Shown: positions 29,401 through 42,324 of the stretch, in pieces
Layout: every line of letters begins with the position of its first letter
Numbering within the stretch: the stretch's first letter is position 1
Assembly (NCBI GenBank): GCA_001931905.2
Contig: MSJI02000477.1
Coordinates: 1-42,548, forward strand
Length of the DNA stretch: 42,548 bases
Origin: Cladosporium sp. IMV 00045
Taxonomy: Eukaryota; Ascomycota; Dothideomycetes; Cladosporiales; Cladosporiaceae
Direction of reading: 5' to 3'
Notes under the pieces: generated by a model
What the model saw: the letters and a program-made list of their open reading frames with translations, nothing else
Told to the model about the DNA's origin: nothing
The model's database searches: none
Program-made: the position numbers and the translations under genes

Positions 29401-32400
29401 TGCAGAACCAAATCATTCAGCTCGACCCGCCACTTGAAGACGCAAGAGCTGGTTGGCTCGCGAACCTCCAGGAATGGCTCGCCACCGTCTGCGATCTGCC
29501 TAGAGTACAAGCTTCGAGATTCGAGAGTGCTTTGACAGTCGGAGGTTCCAAGTCCTCTACAACTTACGCAGAGCTTCCTGCGATGAGCATGGACTCACTT
29601 GCAAGCCTGTACGAGAGCATCGAATCAAAGATCAGCATCGCGCAAGATTACGTTGACGAGTGGCTACAATTTCAGTCGCTTTGGGACCTCCAATTGGACC
29701 AAGTACAAGACGACCTGGGCGATGATCTAGAGCTGTGGCTGCAGCTCATTCAAGAGCTTCGACAAAAGCGTGAGACTTTCGACACATCCGGCATGCAAAA
29801 ATCATTTGGGCACCTGATCATCAACTACGAGCAAGTTCAAGCAAAGGTCAACGCCAAGTACGATCAATGGCAACACGAACTGCTCGGACACTTCGCGGGC
29901 CTGTTCGCCAACCGGATGGTCGATGTCTACGCCGAGCTGCAAAAGTCAAGGAAAGACCTGGAGGGCCAGAGCATGCAGACGACCTCAACATCTCAAGCGG
30001 TCTCATTCATCACCGTTGTGCAGACCTGCAAACGCAAGGCCAAGGTCTGGGAGCCCGAGATGGAGACATTCCGTCAAGGGCAGCAAACACTGTCCCGACT
30101 CCGTTACCAGTACCCCAAGGACTGGCTGTATGTGGAGCAGGTTGATCACGAATGGACTGCTTTGCAGGAAGTGCTTGAGCGCAAGAGCAAGCTCATTGCC
30201 GACCAGACCGATGCTTTGCGTGCCAAGATTACCGCCGAAGATGGTGTCGTTTCTCGAAGAGTCGCCGAGATCACTGAGAAGTGGAATGAGGAGCGCCCAG
30301 TCGCTGGCTCTATTCCTCCCGCTGAAGCTGTTGCGACACTTGACGGCTTCGATTCGGAACTCAGCCAACTGAGCGAACAAGCCGATATGGTAAACAAAGC
30401 CAAAGAGGCTCTCGAGCTGCCTGCAAGCCCTGACAACATGCTGTCTACCCTGCTTGAAGAGGTTCAGGACTTCAAGTCTGTCTGGGCAAACTTGAGCATT
30501 GTCTGGGATCAGATTAATGACCTTCGTGACCAGCCATGGAACAGCATCCAACCTCGCAAGCTGCGCCAGCAAATCGACAACCTTATCAAGACAACCAAGG
30601 AGATGCCTAGCCGCATGCGCCAGTATGCTGCATTCGAACATGTGCAGACTGTGCTTCGCCAGTTGCTCAAGGACAATGCTCTCCTCACTGAGATGCGCTC
30701 GGATGCCGTTCGTGAACGCCACTGGATCAAGATTTTCAAGAACCTTCAGCCCTCTAAACGCTACTCTGCTATCTCCATGACACTTGGCGATGTTTGGGAC
30801 CTCCGACTCGGGCCCAGCGAGCCGATCATCCGCGATGTCATCGCGCAAGCAACAGGCGAGATGGCACTGGAAGAGTTCGTGCGTGGCGTTCGCGAGCAAT
30901 GGCAGAACTACTCCCTGGATCTTGTCAACTACCAGAACAAGTGCAGACTCATTCGCGGCTGGGATGACTTGTTTGCCAAGTGCAGCGATCACCTGAACTC
31001 TCTGCAGGCCATGAGGCATTCTCCATACTACAAGGAGTTCGAAGAAGAAGCCTCGGCATGGGAGGACAAGCTGAACCGTATTGCTGTCCTCTTCGATGTC
31101 TGGATCGACGTTCAGCGCCAGTGGGTCTACCTTGAGGGAGTCTTCACCGGAAACGCCGATATCAAGCACTTGCTCCCTGTCGAATCTTCTCGTTTCGCAA
31201 ACATCAACAGCGAATTCATGAACGTCCTGAAGAAGGTCTACCGTTCCCCGCAGGTCCTCGAAGTTCTCAACATCCCTGATGTGCAAAGGTCTCTCGAGCG
31301 CCTTGCAGATCTGCTGAACAAGATCCAGAAAGCCTTGGGTGAGTACCTCGAGAAGGAGAGGATTGCTTTCCCTCGTTTCTACTTCGTCGGCGATGAGGAC
31401 TTGCTGGAGATCATTGGCAACTCAAACGACACCCTGCGCATTGCCAAGCATCTTAGAAAGATGTTTGCTGGCATCTCCGGGCTCGTCATGGATGAGCAGG
31501 AAAACATTCGCGGCCTTACTTCAAAGGAGGGCGAGCAGGTCATGCTGCGGAAGCCGATCTCCTTGACCGCGACGCCGAAGATCAACGAATGGCTCAAGGC
31601 TCTCGAAGACAACATGCGCGAGACTCTCGCCGAAAACTTGTCTGAGGCCATTCACGACTTCCAGAACATTGGCGAGGACAACAATGAAATGTTCGAGAGC
31701 TTCTTATCTTCCTACCCGGCGCAGATCGTCGTCCTTGCCACGCAGGCGTGCTGGACGTCCGACGTTAATGCTGCTCTGGAGAAGGGCGGCGATGGACTTC
31801 AAGCTCTGTTCGATGCTCAAGTCAACAGGCTCAAATTCCTCGCTTCCACGGTCTTGAAGAACCTCGACCCTCTGTTCCGCAAGAAATGCGAGCAACTCAT
31901 TACCGAGTTTGTGCACCAGCGTGATGGAATCGAAAAACTCATCCAGGGCGGTGCCGACTCACCCAACCATTTCTTGTGGCTGCTCATGATGCGCTACGAG
32001 TTCGACCCGAACGCTGCGCCTTTGGATCGGGTACAGGTCAGGGTAGCCAACGCCACTCTCGCATACGGTTTCGAGTACCTTGGTGTTCCTGAGCGCCTCG
32101 TTCGCACTCCTTTGACCGATCGCTGCTTCTCCACGCTGGCTCAGGCCTTGTGCCAGCGCCTTGGTGGCTCGCCTAATGGACCAGCAGGTACTGGTAAGAC
32201 TGAGTCCGTCAAAGCGCTCGGTGTCCAGCTTGGTCGCTTCACGCTTGTCTTCAACTGTGACGACACCTTCGATTTCCAGGCCATGGGCCGTATTTTCCTG
32301 GGTATCTCGCAGGTTGGTGCTTGGGGATGTTTCGACGAGTTCAACAGACTGGAGGAGCGTATTCTCTCTGCTGTTTCGCAGCAGATTCAGAACATTCAAG

Positions 32401-35400
32401 TCGGCTTGCGCAAGGCCGTCACCGATCCAAACGCGCAGATCGATTTGGCCGGTCGTCAGTTGAAGGTGCACCCCTTGACCGGTATGTTCATCACCATGAA
32501 CCCTGGCTATGCTGGCAGATCCCACTTGCCGGACAACTTGAAGAAGCTGTTCCGCAGCATCGCCATGTCGAAGCCGGACAAGGAGGCGATTGCCGAAGTC
32601 ATGCTCTTCTCGCAAGGTTTCACGGAGGCCAAGTCGCTTTCGAAGCAGACTGTGCCGTTCTTCGATAAGTGCAGAGATGCTCTGTCACAACAACCTCATT
32701 ACGATTTCGGTCTCAGAGCGCTGAAGAGCGTGTTGGTCAGCTCCGGTGGGTTGAAGCGAATGAGGATTCAGGACGGCAACGATCAATCCGACAGCGTCAC
32801 TCTGGAGCCTCAGATCATTGTCCAGAGCATCCGCGAGACGATCGCTCCCAAGCTTGTACGTGGCGATGTAAAGCTTCTGGAGCAGATCGAGGAAGAGATG
32901 TTCCCTGGCGTCAAATACGTCCCGGCCTCGTTGGAGGAGCTTCGAAAGGCTTTGCATGATGTCGTGGCAGAGCGAAACCTTGTCGCGCCCGATTCCTGGA
33001 TGACGAAGGTGCTGCAACTCTATCAGATCCAGAACTTGCACCACGGTGTCATGATGGTCGGAAGTTCTGGTACTGGCAAGTCGAACGCATGGAGAACCCT
33101 TCTCGCCGCCATGCAGAGGGTGGACGGCGTTGAAGGCATTTGCCACGTCATTGACCCCAAGGTCATGTCCAAGGAGAACCTTTATGGCAGTCTTGACAGC
33201 ACTACACGCGAGTGGACCGATGGTCTGTTTACAAGTATCTTGCGCAAAGTGGTCGACAACTTGCGTGGCGAAGACAGCAAGCGACACTGGATTATTTTCG
33301 ATGGCGATGTCGACCCTGAGTGGGTTGAGAACTTGAACAGTGTGTTGGATGACAACAAGCTGCTTACCTTGCCGAACGGTGAACGTCTCGGGCTCCCTTC
33401 GAACGTTCGCATCATGTTCGAAGTCGAGACGCTCAAGCACGCTACCCTCGCAACTGTCAGTCGATGTGGTATGGTCTGGTTCAGTGACGACACCGTCGAC
33501 GTTGGTGTCATGCTCGCTCGATACGTGGCACAGCTACGCACGACCACGTTCGAAGACCTCGACGACGAAGGAATCACTCCTGCATCCGCTGAGTCTAGAC
33601 TCGCAGTCCAGAACATCATGGCTGATATCCTAGAGCAACGCCTGACCTCGAACGATTTTGTCAACAAGGCTCTTGCCCAAAGTGAGGGCTATCGTCACAT
33701 CATGGAGTTCACCAACATCCGCGCACTGGGAACGCTCTTCTCCCTCTTGCGGAAGGCTTGTCGCTCAGTACTGGAGTACAACATTCAGCATTCAGACTTC
33801 CCTCTTGCCGATGAGCAGGTCGAGGCTTACCTGTCTAAGAAGGTCCTTCTCGCTGCTGTGTGGTCGTTCACGGGAGACTGCCCGCTCGTGGAGCGCAAGG
33901 CATTTGGCGATTATCTTGCCGGCCTCGCTACCTTTGATGTACCCGTACTGAATGAGACGGCATCATTGATCGACTACGACGTGGCATTGCCGAACGCAAC
34001 CTGGAACTCTTGGCAGATGCAGGTTCCCAACATTGAAGTCAACACGCACTCGGTCACGCAGACGGACTTGGTTATTCCCACGCTCGACACTATTCGCCAC
34101 GAGGAAGTCTTGTACTCATTCCTCGCCGAGCACAAGCCTCTACTCCTATGTGGTCCTCCAGGTTCTGGTAAAACAATGACGCTCTTCAGCGCGCTTCGCA
34201 AGCTCCCCAACATGGAAGTCGTCGGCCTCAACTTCTCTAGTGCCACCACACCTGACTTGCTCGTCAAGACTCTGGAGCAGTACTGCGACTATCGCAAGAG
34301 CCATAGCGGTACTACTATGACTCCTAGACAGATTGGCCGTTGGCTTGTGGTCTTCTGTGACGAGATCAACTTGCCCGCGCCGGATGGCTACCAGACGCAG
34401 CGCGTCATTTCTTTCCTTCGCCAGCTTGTCGAACACAGGGGTTTCTGGCAGACCTCTACCAAGACCTGGGTTACCTTGGAGCGCATTCAGTTCGTTGGCG
34501 CTTGCAACCCGCCCACCGATGCCGGCCGTACGCCTCTTAGCTTGCGATTCTTGCGCCACTCACCGTTGATCATGGTCGACTACCCAGGAGAGCTATCGCT
34601 TACGCAGATTTACGGCACCTTCAACAACGCAATCCTGAAGATCATTCCCACGCTGCGTGGCTATGCCGATGCATTGACGGCAGCCATGATTCAAGTGTAC
34701 ATGCAATCTCAGCGACGATTCACTCCGGACATTCAGCCGCACTACGTTTACTCTCCACGTGAGCTTACCAGATGGGTTCGCGCCATCTACGAAGCGATCA
34801 GGCCTCTGGAGACTCTTTCTTTGGAGGGTCTCGTGAGGATTTGGGCGCACGAAGCCTTGCGTCTGTTCTCTGATCGTTTGATTGCTGATGACGAGCGCGA
34901 GTGGACCGAGGAGACCGTCAACCGCATTGCGCTCGAGCAGTTCCCGAATATCGACGAGGAGGCTGCCCTTCAACGACCCATCCTCTTCTCCAACTGGCTC
35001 TCGAAGAATTATGTGCCAGTTCGTAGAGAGGAACTCCGCGACTTCGTCAAGGCGAGGTTGCGCACTTTCTGCGAGGAAGAGCTCGACGTTCCCCTCATTC
35101 TGTTCAACGACGTTCTGGAGCACGTCCTTCGCATCGATCGTGTCTTCCGCCAGCCGCAAGGTCACCTCATCCTCATTGGTGTTAGCGGGAGTGGCAAGAC
35201 CACCCTGTCTCGTTTCGTGGCATGGATGAACGGCTTGTCCGTGTTCCAAATCAAGGTGCATGGCAAGTACTCTGCCGAAGACTTCGATGAAGATCTCCGC
35301 AACGTCCTTCGCAGATGTGGCTGCAAGGGCGAGAAGATCTGCTTCATCATGGACGAGTCAAACGTCCTTGACTCTGGTTTCCTGGAGCGCATGAACACTC

Positions 35401-38400
35401 TCCTCGCAAACGGTGAAGTGCCCGGTCTCTTTGAAGGCGACGAATACGCCACTTTGATGACTGCTTGCAAGGAGGGCGCGCAACGTCAAGGCCTCCTGCT
35501 CGACTCTCAAGAAGAGCTCTACAAGTGGTTCACGCAGCAGATTGTCCGCAATCTGCACGTTGTGTTCACCATGAACCCGCCCACTGGAGGCCTGTCCTCC
35601 AAGGCTGCCACGAGTCCCGCTCTGTTCAACCGTTGCGTGCTTAATTGGTTCGGCGACTGGTCTGATCAGGCACTTTACCAGGTTGCCTACGAGCTCACGC
35701 AATCCGTCGACATCGACAGAGGCAACTACACCTCTCCCGACACCCTGCCAATCGAGTACAGCCAGCTCACAACTCCCCTGTCACACAGAGACGCTATCGT
35801 CAACTCCATGGTGCATGTTCACCACTCGATTCACAAGTTCAATGCCCGTCTGAAGCAGCAGCAGAACAAGATCACCTTCCAGACGCCACGCCAGTTCCTC
35901 GACTTCACGGCTCAGTTCGTCCAGCTGCTGAAGGAGAAGCGAGATGATCTTGAAGAACAACAGAGACATTTGAACGTCGGTCTTGACAAGCTTAGAGAAA
36001 CGTTGGCGAAGGTCTCTGACCTCAAGAAGAGCCTTGCCGAGAAGAAGTCCGAGCTGGAGAGGAAGGACGCGGAAGCTAGCGAGAAGCTCAACCGCATGTT
36101 GGCGGACCAGAAAGAAGCCGAAAGGCGTCGTGCTGCGTCGCTTGAGATCCAGGCCGCGCTTGAGAAGCAGGAGAAGGAAGTGGCTGAGCGCAGAGAAGTC
36201 GTGCTGAGCGATTTGGCCAAGGCGGAACCCGCTGTCGTTGAAGCACAACGCAGCGTGAGCAACATCAAGCGTCAGCACCTCACCGAAGTTCGATCCATGC
36301 AGAACCCACCTGCTGGTGTCAAGCTTGCTCTCGAGGCTGTTTGCACCTTACTTGGCAACAAGGCTACGGACTGGAAGAGTATCGTCGCCATTATTCGTAA
36401 GGACGACTTCATTGCTAGCATTGTCAACTACGACAACGAGAAGCAGATGACGCCCTCTCACCGCAAGAAGATGAGGTCTGATTACCTCTCGCTTGACGAC
36501 TTTACTTTCGAGCGTGTCAACCGTGCTTCCAAGGCTTGCGGACCGCTCGTGCAGTGGGTTGAGGCCCAGGTTATGTACTCTGAGATTCTCGACCGTGTCG
36601 GTCCCCTGAGAGAGGAGGTCGACCTTCTCGAAGACCAGGCCCTGCAAACCAAGGCAGAGGCTAAGGTCACCGAGAACACTCTGATTGAGCTCGAGCAGTC
36701 TATCGCAACCTACAAGTCTGAGTACGCTGCTCTCATCAGTCAGACCGAGGCCATCAAGGCTGAGATGACTCGTGTGCAGTCTAAGGTTGACCGCAGCATG
36801 CGTTTGCTCGACAGCTTGTCCTCTGAGCGCGTTCGTTGGGAGGAGAGCAGTACCACTTTCGAGGCGCAGATGCGCACGCTCATCGGTGACGTCTTCCTCG
36901 CCGCGGCTTTCCTCGCGTATGGCGGTCTTTACGATCAGCAATACCGCCGTGCCATGCTGGAAGACTGGTCGCAGCACCTTGCGGCGTCTGGTATCCAGTT
37001 CAAGACGGAGAACCCAATGTCCGAATACCTCTCTACCGCTGACGAGAGGCAGCAGTGGCACGACAATGCCCTTCCTGTCGACGAGCTGTGCACGGAAAAT
37101 GCCATCATGCTCAAGAGATATAACAGATACCCCTTGATCATCGATCCTTCTGGCCGCATTACCGATTTCCTCCAGAACGAGAGCAAAGATCGCCGCCTGA
37201 CCGTCACCAGTTTCTTGGATGGCTCTTTCGTCAAGCAGCTCGAGAGTGCGCTGCGTTTCGGCAACCCGATTCTCATCCAGGACGCAGAGCACATCGACCC
37301 CATCCTCAACCAGGTTCTCAACAAAGAGTACCAGAAGACCGGTGGACGTGTCCTCATCCAGCTCGGCAGGCAAGACATCGATTTCTCGCCGGCCTTCAAA
37401 TTGTACCTGTCGACTCGTGACCCGTCCGCCACGTTTGCTCCAGACGTGTGCAGCAGGACGACGTTTGTCAACTTCACGGTCACGCAGAGCAGCTTGAAGA
37501 CTCAGACTCTCAACGACGTTCTCAAATCTGAGCGCCCCGATGTCGACGAGCGCCGCTCTAACCTTGTCAAGATGCAAGGCGAGTTCACCCATCGCCTTCG
37601 CAGACTCGAGCGCATGTTGCTCCAGGCTCTGAACGACTCGCGCGGCAACATTCTCGACGACGAGAACGTCATCCAAACGCTCGAGACGCTCAAGAGCGAG
37701 GCAGCGGAGATCACAACCAAGGCGGCTGAGACTGAGGGAGTCATGGGCGAGGTTAACAACATCATGAACACCTACGACATCATCGCCCGGTCCTGCTCGG
37801 CTATCTTCGCGGTGCTGGAGCAGCTGTACCATATCCACCACTTCTACCAGTTCTCCCTGCAGTATTTCGTGGACATCTTCGAGAAAGTACTTGCCGCCGC
37901 TCGTGCTTCCACGGAACGCGAGCCGAAGATCCGCGTCGACGCTATCCTGAGAGACTTGTTCAGCACGACTTATCGCGAAACCACGGTCTCGCTGCTGCAG
38001 AGGGATCGTCTCACATTTGCGGTGCTGCTCGCTCAGGCAGCGCCTTTCCCTATGGACAAGTCGATCATTGACAATCTGCTGGATGAGCGGGTCCCTGGTG
38101 CCGATGTGAACTCCGACCCCGAAGCCAAGCCCAACGCAATTGGGGCCGCGTCGAATATTACTGTTCTGAAGGAAGCGCTGGCACAGGCCGACGAGGCTGC
38201 TCTGGAGAAGTTCTTTGGAGAAGAGAATGCGGAGACCTGCGTCCCTGGTCTGGAGGGAGAGAGCAATGCCAGCAACAAGGCTCTCAAGGAATTGCTCATG
38301 GTGAAATTGATGAGGATTGACCGCCTGGTGCCGGCGACTGAACGTTTCGTTGCCACTGTGTTCGGAAGCGACTTCCTAGACGTCACCGAGGACCTCGCCC

Positions 38401-39410
38401 GCATCGTCAAAGAAATCCCGTCGGGCTCACCTGTCGCTCTCTGTGCCAGCCCCGGTTTCGACGCCTCCTACAAGGTCGACCAGCTAGTCCAGCGCACCGC
38501 CGCCTCGTGCGCCAACGTCGCCATGGGATCCAACGAAAGCGTTGCAAGCGCCGACGCCGCCCTCGCCAGCGCCGCAGCCAACGGCTCCTGGGTGCAGATC
38601 AAGAACGTCCACCTGGCCGCCGAATGGCTGCAGAACCTCGTCAAGCGCATCGACTCGCTCAAACCGCACGCCGACTTCCGCCTCTTCCTCTCCATGGAAA
38701 CGAGCGAGAAGATCCCTTCCTCCCTGCTGCGCGCCTCGCGCGTCCTCATGTACGAGCAGCCCGCCGGCATCCGCGCCAACATGCGCGACTCACTCTCTTC
38801 CCTGCCCGACAAAGCGGTCTCGCAGCCCGTGGAAAAAGCCCGCGTGCACCTCCTGCTCTCCTACCTGCACGCCGTCGTGCAGGAGCGTCTACGCTACACG
38901 CCGCGCCTGGGCTGGAAGCAAGTCTGGGAATTCAACGACGCCGACTACGACTGCTCCGCCTTCGTGATCCAGTGGTGGATCGACCAGCAGGCCCGCGGCC
39001 GCTCCAACGTCGCGCCCCGCAGCATTCCGTGGGAACTGCTGCGCGCGCTCATCACGGAGCTGTACGGGGGCAAAATCGACGACGCGGGCGACCTGGCGGC
39101 CCTCACGGGGCTGGTGTTCAAGACTCTGACGCCGGACGCTTTCGAGGAAGGTTTCAACGTCATCGGCGAGGTGGCGGGCGATGCGAGCGTCGGGCCTGCG
39201 CTGCCGAGTGGCACGGGCAAGGTGGACTTTTTGGCTTGGGTCAATAGGGAGCTGCCGGAGCGCGAGCCCCCTACTTTCCTGGGCTTGCCGGCGAATGCGG
39301 AGAAACTGCTGCTCGTGGCGCATGCGGAGGAGATGTTGAAGGGGATGAAGACTGTGATGGACGTGTTGGATGAGGGGGAGAGTGTGATGGCTGAGGTGGA
39401 GGAGGTGTAG
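26442..39410 (+). CDS. DYN1: Cytoplasmic dynein heavy chain
   Basis: This is the motor subunit of cytoplasmic dynein, which moves nuclei, endosomes and other cargo towards microtubule minus ends in hyphae. It is one uninterrupted frame of 4322 residues, matching other filamentous fungi. The N-terminal tail (to about 1300) holds dimerisation and cargo-adaptor regions. The linker lies at about 1300-1800, including [20 protein letters not shown]-loops are AAA1 GPAGTGKT (1913-1920, with [10 protein letters not shown] as Walker B), AAA2 GSSGTGKS (2207-2214), AAA3 GPPGSGKT (2571-2578, with FCDEINLP) and AAA4 GVSGSGKT (2913-2920, with FIMDESN). The stalk's first coiled coil spans about 3156-3287, the microtubule-binding tip about 3290-3385 and the returning coil about 3387-3466. 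AAA5, AAA6 and a short fungal-type C-terminal domain follow. All four ATP sites look intact. The gene is divergent from TFB4. Confidence 0.98.
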   Translation: MEDPVVQGANGVGNGSPTTPSPNTVDPQDIIKYLSNVLEVTLGATSDELKSQGSLLSESLIEETLARCTRFALEAQVALYVLKEAAVGDSTVQTNGDAVMEQAVYTLSTELSYSSRTLACVAFLKRPSPITSDLPVAKQMSVVNLPLSGILGNASDSGSSMAPYESLHSLLRGAIAPFFEAAARGSEPSSDKLRADGDSRTGITGARRRLAELDSSLLNLLQNSEVLEPKLQIHEAVHKQLEDSHGDAAAAIAQIPDNILSNSGILNKLQAMANDWIRQIREFTKQADERPVGSATQEKNFWLAMESAIESIEEQLAGPGVQLTMKILEKAKRHGVTASFQSDTGLKETKDRVQRYNQLFHGFPIEEVLNATNIEKLQEAIEQVFAHLNKKLRICPYPVKRALPLVEAISSDLDQKIHKLIHGRTLMQMNFEDFQKIIATVNDLWSAWDENIKEFTNVAREVTRRRNDKFIPIKVQKRHDKTQDRLEYIETFRDNHEQLQRTIANVLGPEEEGSETVDGSAAPVIVEEIGDVDAIEEISQAYTAVKDVDVLDTSPAGEQLWTQAEAAYNERTARVENSIIARLRDRLAIAKTANEMFRVFSKFNALFVRPKIRGAIAEYQVQLINKVKDDIEGLQTRFTHQYGQSEAHAMAQLHDLPPISGAIIRAKQVERQLDTYMRKIEDILGSKWAQHTEGQRLFALGERFRERLDTKPIFDDWLRDIHHKHLSISGRLFMIERNRVKNNQLEVHVNFNQQVITLFKEVRNLLWLNFNVPHSISNVSKEARRVYPFAVSLMESLTTYDQTNLAIDSMPQVAMLLSNYRNTVQLFIAKGAPLRWDTFVLAYDIHVRSAGNERDPAARGEDNRHVQFVRDLGNSISTLQAKVSTLSTIQVSADAALRELQTCGFVQDAFRSHLEAMQRAVDQLNLESYANIAYWVARTNDKIVETLHNRLQQALKDWFEDFEDPTHSGEKEAGTPNIETFNHDVVMQNQIIQLDPPLEDARAGWLANLQEWLATVCDLPRVQASRFESALTVGGSKSSTTYAELPAMSMDSLASLYESIESKISIAQDYVDEWLQFQSLWDLQLDQVQDDLGDDLELWLQLIQELRQKRETFDTSGMQKSFGHLIINYEQVQAKVNAKYDQWQHELLGHFAGLFANRMVDVYAELQKSRKDLEGQSMQTTSTSQAVSFITVVQTCKRKAKVWEPEMETFRQGQQTLSRLRYQYPKDWLYVEQVDHEWTALQEVLERKSKLIADQTDALRAKITAEDGVVSRRVAEITEKWNEERPVAGSIPPAEAVATLDGFDSELSQLSEQADMVNKAKEALELPASPDNMLSTLLEEVQDFKSVWANLSIVWDQINDLRDQPWNSIQPRKLRQQIDNLIKTTKEMPSRMRQYAAFEHVQTVLRQLLKDNALLTEMRSDAVRERHWIKIFKNLQPSKRYSAISMTLGDVWDLRLGPSEPIIRDVIAQATGEMALEEFVRGVREQWQNYSLDLVNYQNKCRLIRGWDDLFAKCSDHLNSLQAMRHSPYYKEFEEEASAWEDKLNRIAVLFDVWIDVQRQWVYLEGVFTGNADIKHLLPVESSRFANINSEFMNVLKKVYRSPQVLEVLNIPDVQRSLERLADLLNKIQKALGEYLEKERIAFPRFYFVGDEDLLEIIGNSNDTLRIAKHLRKMFAGISGLVMDEQENIRGLTSKEGEQVMLRKPISLTATPKINEWLKALEDNMRETLAENLSEAIHDFQNIGEDNNEMFESFLSSYPAQIVVLATQACWTSDVNAALEKGGDGLQALFDAQVNRLKFLASTVLKNLDPLFRKKCEQLITEFVHQRDGIEKLIQGGADSPNHFLWLLMMRYEFDPNAAPLDRVQVRVANATLAYGFEYLGVPERLVRTPLTDRCFSTLAQALCQRLGGSPNGPAGTGKTESVKALGVQLGRFTLVFNCDDTFDFQAMGRIFLGISQVGAWGCFDEFNRLEERILSAVSQQIQNIQVGLRKAVTDPNAQIDLAGRQLKVHPLTGMFITMNPGYAGRSHLPDNLKKLFRSIAMSKPDKEAIAEVMLFSQGFTEAKSLSKQTVPFFDKCRDALSQQPHYDFGLRALKSVLVSSGGLKRMRIQDGNDQSDSVTLEPQIIVQSIRETIAPKLVRGDVKLLEQIEEEMFPGVKYVPASLEELRKALHDVVAERNLVAPDSWMTKVLQLYQIQNLHHGVMMVGSSGTGKSNAWRTLLAAMQRVDGVEGICHVIDPKVMSKENLYGSLDSTTREWTDGLFTSILRKVVDNLRGEDSKRHWIIFDGDVDPEWVENLNSVLDDNKLLTLPNGERLGLPSNVRIMFEVETLKHATLATVSRCGMVWFSDDTVDVGVMLARYVAQLRTTTFEDLDDEGITPASAESRLAVQNIMADILEQRLTSNDFVNKALAQSEGYRHIMEFTNIRALGTLFSLLRKACRSVLEYNIQHSDFPLADEQVEAYLSKKVLLAAVWSFTGDCPLVERKAFGDYLAGLATFDVPVLNETASLIDYDVALPNATWNSWQMQVPNIEVNTHSVTQTDLVIPTLDTIRHEEVLYSFLAEHKPLLLCGPPGSGKTMTLFSALRKLPNMEVVGLNFSSATTPDLLVKTLEQYCDYRKSHSGTTMTPRQIGRWLVVFCDEINLPAPDGYQTQRVISFLRQLVEHRGFWQTSTKTWVTLERIQFVGACNPPTDAGRTPLSLRFLRHSPLIMVDYPGELSLTQIYGTFNNAILKIIPTLRGYADALTAAMIQVYMQSQRRFTPDIQPHYVYSPRELTRWVRAIYEAIRPLETLSLEGLVRIWAHEALRLFSDRLIADDEREWTEETVNRIALEQFPNIDEEAALQRPILFSNWLSKNYVPVRREELRDFVKARLRTFCEEELDVPLILFNDVLEHVLRIDRVFRQPQGHLILIGVSGSGKTTLSRFVAWMNGLSVFQIKVHGKYSAEDFDEDLRNVLRRCGCKGEKICFIMDESNVLDSGFLERMNTLLANGEVPGLFEGDEYATLMTACKEGAQRQGLLLDSQEELYKWFTQQIVRNLHVVFTMNPPTGGLSSKAATSPALFNRCVLNWFGDWSDQALYQVAYELTQSVDIDRGNYTSPDTLPIEYSQLTTPLSHRDAIVNSMVHVHHSIHKFNARLKQQQNKITFQTPRQFLDFTAQFVQLLKEKRDDLEEQQRHLNVGLDKLRETLAKVSDLKKSLAEKKSELERKDAEASEKLNRMLADQKEAERRRAASLEIQAALEKQEKEVAERREVVLSDLAKAEPAVVEAQRSVSNIKRQHLTEVRSMQNPPAGVKLALEAVCTLLGNKATDWKSIVAIIRKDDFIASIVNYDNEKQMTPSHRKKMRSDYLSLDDFTFERVNRASKACGPLVQWVEAQVMYSEILDRVGPLREEVDLLEDQALQTKAEAKVTENTLIELEQSIATYKSEYAALISQTEAIKAEMTRVQSKVDRSMRLLDSLSSERVRWEESSTTFEAQMRTLIGDVFLAAAFLAYGGLYDQQYRRAMLEDWSQHLAASGIQFKTENPMSEYLSTADERQQWHDNALPVDELCTENAIMLKRYNRYPLIIDPSGRITDFLQNESKDRRLTVTSFLDGSFVKQLESALRFGNPILIQDAEHIDPILNQVLNKEYQKTGGRVLIQLGRQDIDFSPAFKLYLSTRDPSATFAPDVCSRTTFVNFTVTQSSLKTQTLNDVLKSERPDVDERRSNLVKMQGEFTHRLRRLERMLLQALNDSRGNILDDENVIQTLETLKSEAAEITTKAAETEGVMGEVNNIMNTYDIIARSCSAIFAVLEQLYHIHHFYQFSLQYFVDIFEKVLAAARASTEREPKIRVDAILRDLFSTTYRETTVSLLQRDRLTFAVLLAQAAPFPMDKSIIDNLLDERVPGADVNSDPEAKPNAIGAASNITVLKEALAQADEAALEKFFGEENAETCVPGLEGESNASNKALKELLMVKLMRIDRLVPATERFVATVFGSDFLDVTEDLARIVKEIPSGSPVALCASPGFDASYKVDQLVQRTAASCANVAMGSNESVASADAALASAAANGSWVQIKNVHLAAEWLQNLVKRIDSLKPHADFRLFLSMETSEKIPSSLLRASRVLMYEQPAGIRANMRDSLSSLPDKAVSQPVEKARVHLLLSYLHAVVQERLRYTPRLGWKQVWEFNDADYDCSAFVIQWWIDQQARGRSNVAPRSIPWELLRALITELYGGKIDDAGDLAALTGLVFKTLTPDAFEEGFNVIGEVAGDASVGPALPSGTGKVDFLAWVNRELPEREPPTFLGLPANAEKLLLVAHAEEMLKGMKTVMDVLDEGESVMAEVEEV

Positions 39411-40009
39411 ATTTTGGGAGAGTTGGAGGCAGAGGGAGAGGGAGAGATGGGAGGAGTCTTGAGGGGTTTCTTTTGAGCATCTTTTTCCTTTTGGGTTTCT
39501 GGGAGTCGAGAGATTGATGTTCTGGGAAAGGCGTTCTGAGAAGGGCTCGGTTGCGTTGAATTTGGAGCGCTGTTCATCATTTCGGGCATTTTTCTTAATG
39601 TTGTTTTCGTTTTCGGTTTGCTCTTCTTTTTTTATTTTGCCTTCTTTGCCTTGCAAAACGCGCCTATACCCCCGATGGTTTCGTGCTAAATAGAGTGATT
39701 CGATTGGGCTGTCGTAGAGTAATAATAGACGTTGATTAGTGTTTCTCATCTCCTTTCTTCCTTTCTCGCATAACGTTTTCCTTTGAGTATAAACGTCTTA
39801 AACTCGCTCTTGAATGCGTACATTTTCTTCTCGAGTAAGGCATCATTGAGTGCTCGACTTTACTACGTTCGGTAGGCGAAGTAGGGTGGAGGGTGGATGG
39901 CAAGAGTGCTCGCGGAGGAGGCTCCGTCGTGCATGTGGTATGAATGTATGCGTGTGGTAAGTATATGCGTTTGACGAGTATACTTCGCTTGCATGCGGAT
40001 GTTGCTTAT

Positions 40010-40041
40010 GGTTTTGCAGATATGCATAGGGTTTTGCAGAT
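40010..40041 (+). repeat. Two copies of GGTTTTGCAGAT, 20 bp apart
   Basis: A perfect 12-bp direct repeat occurs at 40010-40021 and 40030-40041. The spacers are related (ATGCATA / TCGCATG), suggesting a short tandem duplication with a 20-bp period. Confidence 0.75.
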
Positions 40042-40795
40042 TCGCATGGGAGTTATTGCGTGAGGGGTGGATGGGTGGATAGATCTGTGTGCTGGCCTGG
40101 AGTTGGACAGACTTGGCTTGCTGACCACATGCGAAATCGCGTTGCGATCGATGGTCGGTTGAACCTGATAGAAGTTGCATCGACGCGTGAAGGTGGTCAT
40201 GAATGAAGAGTATGTTGTCATGTCAGATGACCGAGATGAACAACAAGAGAAAAAAAAAAGACATTTTCTCTGTGTACAGATCTAGAGATCCCTCTCTGTG
40301 GTGACGTTTGATGTTGATCCTGAAGAATTCGTGGAAGGATAAAGCCCAAAGACAAGACAAACTGTCGGACGACAACGACAGTCTCTCGCGGTACATGCAT
40401 GCGCGTATTCCAAATGCACACCACGGCATTAGACAATAAATAGGCACGACAGGATATGTGGTACACCAGTCCCGAACAGAGGCCGAAACAAAACAACAGG
40501 GCCCGATGTTGCGGTGTTACATGTTGGGACCACGACATGTTTCCGACAGCTTCAATAACTGGACTCCCTGCCCCAACGAACGGAAATGATTGGGAGTTGG
40601 GAAAAACACAGGGCAAGGGAAAAAGCTCATCGCCTGGGTTCAAAACAAGCCCATGGCGACACGCGGACGCATCCCTGCAAGCCACAGGGCGCACGATCAT
40701 GCAGGAACAAGAGATGGGATGGGATCGCGAAACGTTTCCAAGTCGTCATGTGTGATGTTGTTCTTGTATGTAGAGTAGATGCAAACGCGAGAAGC

Positions 40796-40815
40796 CGACA
40801 CGACACGACACGACA
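40796..40815 (+). repeat. (CGACA)4 microsatellite
   Basis: Four perfect CGACA units, followed by a partial fifth (CGA). Confidence 0.9.
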
Positions 40816-41640
40816 CGATCTCTGCTGGTGATTGGAAGATGATGCGTTCAGAGAAGAGACGAAGAGAGTGAAGCTGGCACGTGCGGATGGGCCAGACTTC
40901 CATAGCGCGGTCTTTTCTGATGGCGGAGGGAGTGGTGATGATGATTGTGATGATGCGTTGTTCGGCTGCTTGCGCGGAGCGTATGTGTGTGTGAGGGACA
41001 TATCCATCCACCATCTCTCACGAGCAAGCCCTCCAAGCCAGCCAGCCCTTCCTGCATGACATTTTTGCTTTCTTTCTTCCACTTTCATATGATCGGCCGC
41101 GGCATAAGGCTTTGCGCAAGCCTTTTTACTTGCATGCAATCCTTTTCGCCTCGACGCCTCGCGCGCCACCCCAAGCCGGGCAAGCGTGCCGTCACGTCGG
41201 GCTGAGAAGAACTATGGCAGGGCTTTGGTTGGCGTTTTTTTGCTAGTCAGGTATACCAATTGGAATTTTTTCACGTGAAGTTTTTTTCTGCTGCATGTCA
41301 ACGACGCGCGGGTATAGTCGTCGAAGGTGTCGACAAGGGTTGGGTACCTCGCCCTCTGTACCGGTCGTGAGTGGAGGGCAACCCATCAGACACGGCAGGA
41401 TTTTTCTCGATGCCTCTCGGGTGCTGGCGGGGCCTGCGTCGATCTGGGATCGCAACAAGGCGCGAGCTATGGCGAGAACTCGAGTCTGTCGCGCTTGGTT
41501 GGTGCATGGCGGGATCCACCGTGTGCAGCACTCGTCTGATGATGCTCGGTGCTTGTTGCTTGTCGTCGAGTCCCTCCCCCACGCCCGGGCAGCCTTAGAC
41601 TCGCTGTCAGAGAAGATCTGAGAGAGGGAACGAGAAGAGC

Positions 41641-42324
41641 TCTCTTTGTGTGCGTGCCTCTTGAGTCTGTCTGTCTGTCTGTCTGTCTGTCTGCCGGCTC
41701 AGTTACTGCCAGTTACCACTTGCTGTTGCTACCTCCTACGCTTCACCAATTCTCTCTACCAATTCTCTTCCCCTCCCCTCCTCCTCCTCCTGTCTTCCTC
41801 TTTCCCTTTACAGACAAACAACACAATCTTCACACTTCCCTCGCCATCACCACTCTCACCAGATCAGATCACATCAGCCTCGTCTCAATCAAAATCTTGC
41901 TTACAACTCTCCCACTCGCTTCACTGCTACTCCCTCAGTCAGCAGCCACACCCCGCCCTGCACCTTGGAGTCATCAGCATAGCTTTTTCTGATCGCGCGC
42001 CCTGCAACCTCATCCATCCCACCTCCGACCCCGGCCTTCTCGTCCGATCCCTGTCATTTCCACCGCCCATTGCTGCTATACAGAGTCTCAACATCACGCC
42101 TCCCATCTCTCCATCTCAACTTTGCCAGTGTCCAGGCGTTCTCTCAACTCCTTGCACTGACGTCGGGATTACGCGCATTTCTCGGGTCCATCGCGGAGTC
42201 AGACAGTCCTTCACCCCCCGCGCACCATCCTCCCAAGCTCACCATAGGCGGAACAAAGCTGGATCAGGCCGTTTAGCGCCTGCACCAAAACTTGTAGCCC
42301 GCGCGACTTCTCACATCCCTCACC
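41641..42324 (+). promoter_or_regulatory. Long pyrimidine-rich leader/promoter of the right-edge gene
   Basis: The plus strand is strongly CT-rich for about 680 bp up to the ATG at 42325, with runs such as CCTCCTCCTCCTCCTG and many TCTC/CACC words. It holds the (GTCT)7 repeat. A 266-codon open frame (41646-42446) runs through it without an ATG start and overlaps the coding start in another phase; it follows from low stop-codon density in CT-rich DNA. Long CT-rich leaders are common before fungal regulatory genes. Confidence 0.45.
41665..41692 (+). repeat. (GTCT)7 microsatellite
   Basis: Seven perfect GTCT units in the presumed leader of the right-edge gene. Length variation here could affect expression, but that is inference. 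Confidence 0.9.

Larger units (their letters stand above)
39411..41640. other. Non-coding stretch after DYN1
   Basis: About 2.2 kb without a recognisable gene. The first ~400 bp is T/G-rich and probably the DYN1 3' untranslated region. Frames of 160 codons (minus, 40218-40700) and up to 180 codons (minus, 40627-41169, non-ATG start) lack domain features and overlap other frames, so they are not called. Small direct and microsatellite repeats are listed separately. Confidence 0.45.

Noticed and set aside
36348..37841. 497-codon frame antisense to the dynein heavy chain, and similar long antisense frames elsewhere
   Set aside because: These are shadows produced by the codon bias of the sense gene. 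Their peptides are Val/Leu/Arg/Glu-rich without domain structure.
19248..39410. ARP3, taspase, TFB4 and dynein as a functional gene cluster
   Set aside because: They act in unrelated processes, alternate in strand, and look like ordinary fungal gene order rather than a co-regulated system.
40218..40700. 160-codon ATG-started minus-strand frame
   Set aside because: It has a Cys/His/Arg-rich composition without motifs, overlaps other open frames, and shows no splice or promoter support.
40627..41169. 180-codon minus-strand frame
   Set aside because: It begins with GTG rather than ATG and the sequence reads as translated low-complexity DNA.
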